NCBI GenBank assembly: GCA_019208055.1
Contig: JAGXJF010002547.1
Span: 62,001 to 126,000 of the forward strand
DNA length: 64,000 bases
From: Stipa capillata
Taxonomy: Eukaryota > Streptophyta > Magnoliopsida > Poales > Poaceae
Direction: 5' to 3'
Position numbers and translations under genes: made by a program. The notes under the pieces are model-generated. The model made no database searches, was not told the DNA's origin, and was given only the letters and a program-made list of their open reading frames with translations. The stretch's first letter is position 1, and the number at the start of each line of letters is the position of its first letter. This document shows, piece by piece, positions 57,985-64,000 of the stretch.

Positions 57985-59158
57985 AACTAGGCGCAATTTG
58001 ACCAAAAATTGCTAACAGAAAAAGGGCATGGCACCAATTGTTGCGGAATAAGTATTTAGGATTTAAGCCGCTCTCACAAGTAATGTGGAAGCCTGGGGGT
58101 TCACATTTTTTAGCAGGGCTCGTGAAGGTTAAGCAGCATATGTTTCGTTTTGGAATCTTTTCTCTCAAGAATGGCTCCCAAAAAAGATTATGGGAAGACA
58201 CATGGTTGGGTAATTTGCCTTTATGAGATCAATACCCGTGTCTGTATAATATAGTCTGAAACAACAGGACAAAGTCGTTGAGGTACTGTGGACCCTCCCC
58301 CCCGTCTGTTTCATTTCGTAGGGATCTCATTGGACCTAAGTTAGTAGCTTGGAACGTGTTACTTCCACATATTGCTAACATAGGACTTTCACAAGAGCAG
58401 GATGTATTTCGCTGGAATTTGGCCCAAAATAGGAGATTCGCGGTTAAATCTTTATACCTTGCTCTCGTAGATAGCAATATACCAAAGATGAACCAGAGGT
58501 TATGGAAATTAAAGATCCCTTTAAAAAGTTAAAATCTTTATGTCGGGGGTGGTCTTGACCAAGGATAACTTAGCCCGTCGACATTGGCAAGGCAGCTAGA
58601 AGTGTTGCTTTTGTCCAAAAATGAGATAATTCAGCATCTCTTTTTTGATTGCCACTTCGCCTGCTCCGTTGGTCTATTGTCCAAGTGGCTTGTGGCCATT
58701 ATCCACCCCGTAGTGTTTCCAACTTGTTCGGCAACTGGCTTCGGGGGTTTACAGAAGATTTGAAACACAATATTTTTATGGGGGCAGCTACCATGTGTTG
58801 CTTGTGGCTCTGTAGAAATGACATAGTTTTTTTATAAGAAGCAAATCTCTTCTCTTTTGCAAGTTATATACTTATGTATGTATTGGCTCCGTACTTAGGC
58901 TATACTACAGCAACCAGGGTCTTGGGACATGGTTGTGGTGGCGTGCAGGCAGTTGGAGCAGGTGTTCAAGGAGTGTTTCAGCCAACATGAATGGTGGGCT
59001 ATGCTTAGGCGAGGTGCGCCTTAGTTTTTGTACTTTTCGTGTATTAGACTTTTATCTTGCTATTTTTTTCTTGTTTGTGTGAATTTTGGCTGCGTGTATC
59101 GTTGTTATGCAGAGGCCGGGAGTGAACTCGTATTATTTGTATCGTCTTGATAAAATTA
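57985..59158 (+). mobile_element. LINE remnant (zf-RVT region and 3' end)
   Basis: Frames at 58038-58226 (LRNKYLGFKPLSQVMWKPGG, then RLWEDTWLGNLPL) and 58278-58532 (DVFRWNLAQNRRFAVKSLY) match the region between reverse transcriptase and zinc finger of plant LINEs. A decayed zinc-finger part (LFFDCHFAC-like) follows at 58640-58830, and the 3' UTR has a GCAGAGGCCGGGAGTG stretch near 59108. Several stops and frame changes are present. The left edge is approximate. Confidence 0.75.
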
Positions 59159-59540
59159 CACTACTACAAAACATAGCTTTAGTAACACATCTGTGTAACA
59201 CATAAAAAAATATATTATAGAGAAACACTACAGTAACACGTGGTACATGTTACAAAGAATATTGTAACACATACTTTCTGAGGTGTGAAAGAGTGTTACA
59301 ATGTTGTAACACATAAAAAAAGGTGTTACAGAGAAACACTACAGTAACACGTGGTACGTGTTACAAAGAATGTCGTAACATATACTTTCGGAGGTGTGAA
59401 AGAGTGTTACAGTGTTGTAACACATGCTAACTAAGGTGCGAAAAGCATTACGAGGTTGTAACACATGTTTGCTTACATGTGGAGAAGTATTACAAGATTG
59501 TAACACATATCTAGGGTGTCAAGAAGTGATAGGTACATGA
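59159..59540 (+). mobile_element. CACTA-like terminus with GTAACAC subterminal repeats
   Basis: The tip CACTACTACAAAA is followed by more than ten copies of GTAACAC/GTGTTAC in both orientations. Two tandem units of about 111 bases (near 59197 and 59308) lie inside. Dense short subterminal repeats next to a CACTA tip are typical of En/Spm transposons. I did not find a matching TAGTG end, so this is a partial element. Confidence 0.5.
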
Positions 59541-60249
59541 GATGGCTTATTAAAAAATTGGTGGATTCTTATCTGGGGTGGCACTTGAACTTGCTATTTT
59601 AACACATAAAGTATATAACCAACCAACTAAATTATTATATTTTTCTATTTTTTTAGGTAGAAGAATCTTAATTTGGACCCCGAATTGCCCTGCACACGCG
59701 TACCGTGATATAAGGCAGAGTATTTGTGAGCTCATTATCTCCGCATGGTTAGCAAACCACGTGAAAAACAAATTCTTAGACATTGATACTACGAGGACAA
59801 ACAAGCAAATGGAAAAGACGATAATCCACTGACATACAGGAGTACACTTAAGGAAACAACTAAATAAGGCCTAGACCATTTCCAAAACAACAAAGGTATC
59901 TTGCCTAACCATCAATTTGTTCTCTTTTATGATTAAGTGTGGTACCATCTGTGCAGGTCGAAACCATTCATACGGAATCACAAATCATCACTATGGATAT
60001 TTCCTATGCACAAAACAAGAAAATCATATCCAAAAATCTAAAGAGCCTCGGCCCTGGTTCCATCCGGACTGTTTGCAGTTTTCTATTTTTTCAAACAAGG
60101 GGAGATACCCCGTGGCATCCATCCAATACAATGTCCAGAAGCTGTCAAACAGAGCAACACAAAATATGGTTAAAGACCAAATCTTCACAGCAAACCCGCA
60201 TCAACTCTTCACGTGTCCAGCAAGAGTTGCAGGAGTAGCTTCAATCCTG
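59541..60249. other. Unexplained AT-rich DNA
   Basis: A possible interior of the CACTA-like element or flank of the LINE remnant. The frames 59917-60288 have no domains that I recognise. Confidence 0.3.
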
Positions 60250-60780
60250 AAAGTGGGAGATCGCTTTTACAGTTCTTGCAGATCGTAGGCCACCTTCTGA
60301 AGATGCTCGGCGCCAGTCTGAATACTTTCCTCAACTCCTTAAACAGGCTTGCCAGTATTTCAGCAAAGAAAACAAGAAAACAAATAACAGATTATGCCCA
60401 TAGCTGTAACAGGCCTTTTCTTCTCAAAGGGAATAGCATTTTTTGCATGGGGAAAAATAGATTTAATCAAACTAGAATATTGCAATTAGATTGTAGATCT
60501 AGTAGATGATAAGGCCATATATATCCAACAAACCCCCATACAGATTTTGCAGCGGGACAATAAAAAGACTGATGAGAAATGGTCTCATTCTACTAATAAT
60601 ATAAACAACTGTCAATGTCATGCCAATTCTTTTTCAGTAAATTGTCCCAAGTTAGAATTGCATTATTCAACAAGAACCTGATAAATATTGTTATTTTGGA
60701 AGGTCTTCTTGCCTTCTACAACAAGGCTAATTTAGTATGGTTATGACTACCACAAACCATTAATACAGGGATGTAACAGT
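60250..60780 (-). mobile_element. LINE remnant, minus strand
   Basis: The minus strand shows degraded zinc-finger region text of plant LINEs: LNNAILTWDNLLKKNWHDID, then ETISH and a FYCPAAKSVWGF stretch between 60520 and 60690. Many stops interrupt it. Boundaries are approximate. Confidence 0.5.
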
Positions 60781-62039
60781 TAACTTATCCTTACCATCCC
60801 ATCTCTACGAGGTCCGATCATTTTCTTTAGAAAGAACAGTCTTGGATAATGCTATTAATCTCTTTTATTTTTTTGCGAGGAAATACCATTAATTTCAACA
60901 AAGTCATCTTCTGAAATGAAATACCATAATTTTCATCAGTGTTGTCTTCTGAAATGAACAGACATGGCTGCTTAACATTTTATAAAGTGACATCAGTTTG
61001 TATCACTAAATTGAGTAGGACATGCTAAATATTGGCAAGACTAGAGACTTTGTACCACATTATACTAGAATCTGGTAGTACCCCATTATGCTACGCTGTA
61101 AGCAAGGTGAACAACAATGCAAAAACTGAAAATATGTGCATGAGGTATTAAACATGCATATGACGGATGATTCATTAGCCTTTACATGCAAACCGTATCC
61201 TACAAAATATCACCCATCATCATCACCATATAACAGTAATTAGTGCAGAAGGACAACCGATGGTGCAAAAACATAATAGGTGGATGAGTTTTTTTTTAAG
61301 AAGACCGTTCATGTTCACCTCTTACTTGTGAAATAAAGCTCCTCTGTCCTCAGTTCTACCTCTCCTCTAGCTCGCTGTTGCTTTAAGCATGTTGTACAAC
61401 TACATCTCTCTCTTGATTCTCTCCTTTCTTTCCTCCACCAAGAAACAATCAACAATCTTTTCTTGCTCCATTACATGAAAACTGATGCATCAAAGGAAAG
61501 AGAATAATTCCAATATATAAGAATAGAACCCACCGAACTTGTGCTACTTGCAGCCAAAGGTGGTGAACTCAACAAGAGCAGCTAAGTAATTTCTTGTTAT
61601 GCCAACACTAACAGAACACTCCTTGAGCAATGCACATCTAAAAAGGTGTCTAGGTTGCCAGTTTTTAAACTTGTCTCCATTAGAGGTATATAAGTATAAG
61701 CAGCTAACCACTATCTTTACTTTTATGAAAAATCGACCGATTATCTATTCAACCGAATCTTACGTATAGAAATTTTTTTACTCATGATCTTATTATCTAT
61801 GTCATCATTATTTGAGACTGTTGAAAGCACGGCCACTCTACTTCAACATGAACTGTGCCCTTGCCAAGGTAATCCTCATACAGCAGCTACTAGAAAAATC
61901 TTGAGTTTGCTTTGCCTGCGTTTGCTTGTAAAAACCTAAACCAAACAATATCTCCGCAGCACGCTTCTAGCAGTTTATATACACAGATGACAGGCACATA
62001 GTGACATAATATAACGATGATAAGAGTTGAGGAGCTGAC
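60781..62039. other. AT-rich DNA 3' of the ABCF fragment
   Basis: The next ABCF exons should lie here on the minus strand but are not found, so the gene copy is truncated or its following intron runs beyond recognisable sequence. I see no other gene. Confidence 0.4.
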
Positions 62040-63225
62040 CTGAGCAGCCTAAATTTCAGCTTCCTTTTCTAACTGGGCTCTTTCTTCATCACAACAGATA
62101 ACAGCTTGCAGCGCGGACATGTCTGAAGCCTCAATCTCATGGTTGAGATGGTATATGTCCATGTGTTCAGGGATAGGAAGTTCCCTGCGGCTTATTGCTG
62201 TGAGAAGGGTAGATTTTCCACACCCATTTAAGCCGAGTAAACTGTATCGCCTGAGATTAAATAAAACCATCAATGGAGTGCTCCAGCAGGAACCATGGTC
62301 GTAACTGAATGGAAATAAATGGTGGTGTTACTATACCTCCCATAGTTAAGCTCCAACTCTGAATCCACAATAAGGTCATGGCCATGAAATGTTAATGAAA
62401 GGGACTCTATCTGCAACATTCAAATATTACATTAGGAAATTAACAAATGAAGTGTTAAGTGGATCAATTGGTGTTTAGGGATAAATGTAGACGCTGCTAG
62501 AATAGTGATACACGAGGAAGCCACGTTCAAGAACTGTGCACTCATGCCTACCATCGCACCAATACTTGCCTATCAAAGTGGCTAATACCTACATGGTCAT
62601 CAAATTAAACGGTCTTCCACGCTGAGCCCAAAGATCAATTGAAAATATTTACTTATTTAATGCTATCAAATGGTAAGCCGGAGTTAAATATGAACCATGG
62701 ATCCTGCAATCTTTACTTCGCTCACCATACCTATATTATATATGTCTATGGACAGTGGAAAGATTTGCTCTTTCTGCTACGACGAGCAAAGTAAATGTAT
62801 CAAACAGGACTAAGAGCTAGGTTTGCCGATGCATGTTGTGCGCGGCAACAGAAGCACCCCGCACGGATCTCACCCCTGAAGGGTCCGTGGAACGAACTCA
62901 TCCATGTACCGGCGGGACAGAAGGGAAAGAAACAACCTTGTAAAGATGGACGGATGAATAGTGACGAGAAGAAAAGGGGGGATCGCATCAGATCTTGGGT
63001 GACATACATGGATATCTCGGGAGAGTGGGTGGGAGCTGCGGACCCTGGTACAGGTCCAATCAGCGAGGTGGAGTGCCACACGGCCGTTGGTCGCCTTGTC
63101 TGCGGCGAGGGTGGAGGATGACGATTGACAAGGAGACGGCGGCGTTGGCCTTGGCACCCCTCTTGGCGGCGGCCACGGCCTTCGTCTGTGCCGTGCAAGC
63201 GGCGTGGAAGGGCGGCAGGTGCGCT
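62040..63225 (-). pseudogene. ABCF (GCN20-type) gene fragment
   Basis: N-terminal portion of an ABC-F ATPase related to plant ABCF1, a soluble translation-linked protein. Exons on the minus strand are about 63225-63008, 62410-62337 and 62250-62040, with splice sites in phase. Exon 1 encodes VAAAKRGAKANAA, then after a frame change AADKATNG and SHPLSRDIH. Exon 2 encodes ESLSLTFHGHDLIVDSELEL. Exon 3 has Walker A GLNGCGKSTLLTA and PIPEHMDIYHL. The usual start is not visible, exon 1 has an insertion-type frameshift near 63118, and exon 3 has TAG after KEAEI where family members have Leu. The signature motif and second ABC domain are absent downstream. Taken together this is a truncated duplicate rather than a working gene. 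Confidence 0.75.
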
Positions 63226-63871
63226 GCGGCCTGCGAGCGGTGTGCGAGGGTAGTGGGGACGTCGTGGGCTGCGAGGGCGGCGGGGGCGCGGTGACGTGCG
63301 AGGGCGGCGTCGGAGGAGCGGCGTGTGAGCGCGGCTTCGGAGGAGGATCGGGGAGCGGCAAGACAGTTAGGAGATTGAGCAGGATGGGGGTTAGCGCAGG
63401 CGTGGTTACAGGAGGATTTCTTCACAACCGTCTGATGGTAATTAGAAAATTAGATTAATAATATTGGATGGCTCAGATCAATTGTATCCTACTAAACTGG
63501 TGCTTTTTATATTGGTATAAAGATAAAGAAAAAAAAGATAAAGATATTAGAACTGGTAGCAAACCATTTAAAGATTTATTACTCCACTTCTTAGTGGATT
63601 TGACGTGGAAGAGAAGCACAAGAAAATAAGTTTTGATAGTTCACACTCTGTAAGGTTCATCTGCATCTCTCACCAAGTCATAAAAAGCTTGGGATTCAAT
63701 ATCTGATCCAGTTCAGAAGGATCTGCACAGTCGGGATCAATCATCGGAGGTCCATTATCTACATTTTGAAAAACATCTTGAACTAGCTGATCGTATATTA
63801 GAGTTTATTTTGAAATAACAAGGATGAAAAATCATGGTACGAGAGTGAGCATTAGGATGTTGCCGACTTGC
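63226..63871. other. GC-rich to AT-rich flank
   Basis: The GC-rich part (63226-63360) may be the 5' leader of the ABCF fragment and gives low-complexity frames. On the minus strand near 63650-63720 a 20-residue frame (SDIESQAFYDLVRDADEPYR) is protein-like but unassigned. Confidence 0.3.
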
Positions 63872-63937
63872 CATCTTTAAAATAACCTCCTCCGCACCTT
63901 TTCCAGCACCAAGTGCTCCATCGATTTCATCAATTAC
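63872..63937 (-). pseudogene. CTF18-like AAA+ exon fragment
   Basis: Twenty-two codons after a GTGTAG acceptor read VIDEIDGALGAGKGAEEVIL and KM. This matches the Walker B region of CTF18, the clamp-loader subunit for sister chromatid cohesion. It has Ala where Asp is usual after GALG. No GT donor follows at the expected point, so this is probably a broken copy. Upstream exons would lie beyond position 64000. Confidence 0.5.
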
Positions 63938-64000
63938 CTACACCATATGACTTGTGTTGCTACACTATAGTTGCAACACTTTTTATTACATGTAAGAATA

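Noticed and set aside
63060..63425. Minus-strand 121-codon frame taken as a separate gene
   Set aside because: Its carboxyl part is the first exon of the ABCF fragment and its amino part is low-complexity leader.

Overview
This 64 kb window is nuclear DNA from a grass, most likely Oryza or a close relative. It has plant gene families with spliced exons, GC-rich first exons, GGCCCA promoter motifs, and many MITEs, Mutator-like elements and LINE pieces. There are no bacterial operons, CRISPR arrays or rRNA, and I recognised no tRNA genes.

The left half (1-37 kb) is the gene-bearing part. In order it holds a non-specific phospholipase C (+), CPSF73-I, the mRNA 3'-end endonuclease (-), a BREVIS RADIX-like gene with a 4.1 kb first intron (+), a plant coiled-coil protein of unknown function (-), an ILP1/GCFC-type spliceosome-disassembly factor in one coding exon (-), and a TMEM70-like mitochondrial assembly factor (+). 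The last two share a 418 bp divergent promoter. Between these genes lie a foldback Mutator-like element nested in a LINE tail, a long-TIR Mutator-like element, a hAT-like element and several MITEs.

The right half (37-64 kb) is rearranged accessory sequence. It holds a ClpB-like AAA+ pseudogene whose putative 5' intron carries a 2.8 kb LINE, exons of an unidentified small gene interrupted by a second LINE, and a three-unit tandem array of CC-NB-ARC-LRR (NLR) immune receptor genes. Two NLR units are truncated and the third is nearly complete. Further right are a CACTA-like end, more LINE remnants, and fragments of an ABCF (GCN20-type) gene and a CTF18-like gene.

Four otherwise well-preserved genes (NPC, CPSF73-I, BRX-like, NLR) are each broken by one or two single-base indels, nearly all in C/G or A runs. 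Correcting these indels gives a whole number of codons and the expected length. I read this mainly as residual consensus error in the assembly rather than loss of four genes, but the sequence alone cannot decide. The ClpB-like, ABCF and CTF18 pieces carry stop codons, deletions or truncation and look like true pseudogenes.

The most distinctive local structure is the NLR array. One unit has a Mutator-like insertion whose 9-bp target duplication is confirmed by the uninterrupted copy of the same site in the neighbouring unit. Both of these units also keep a 40-codon ORF in the leader.
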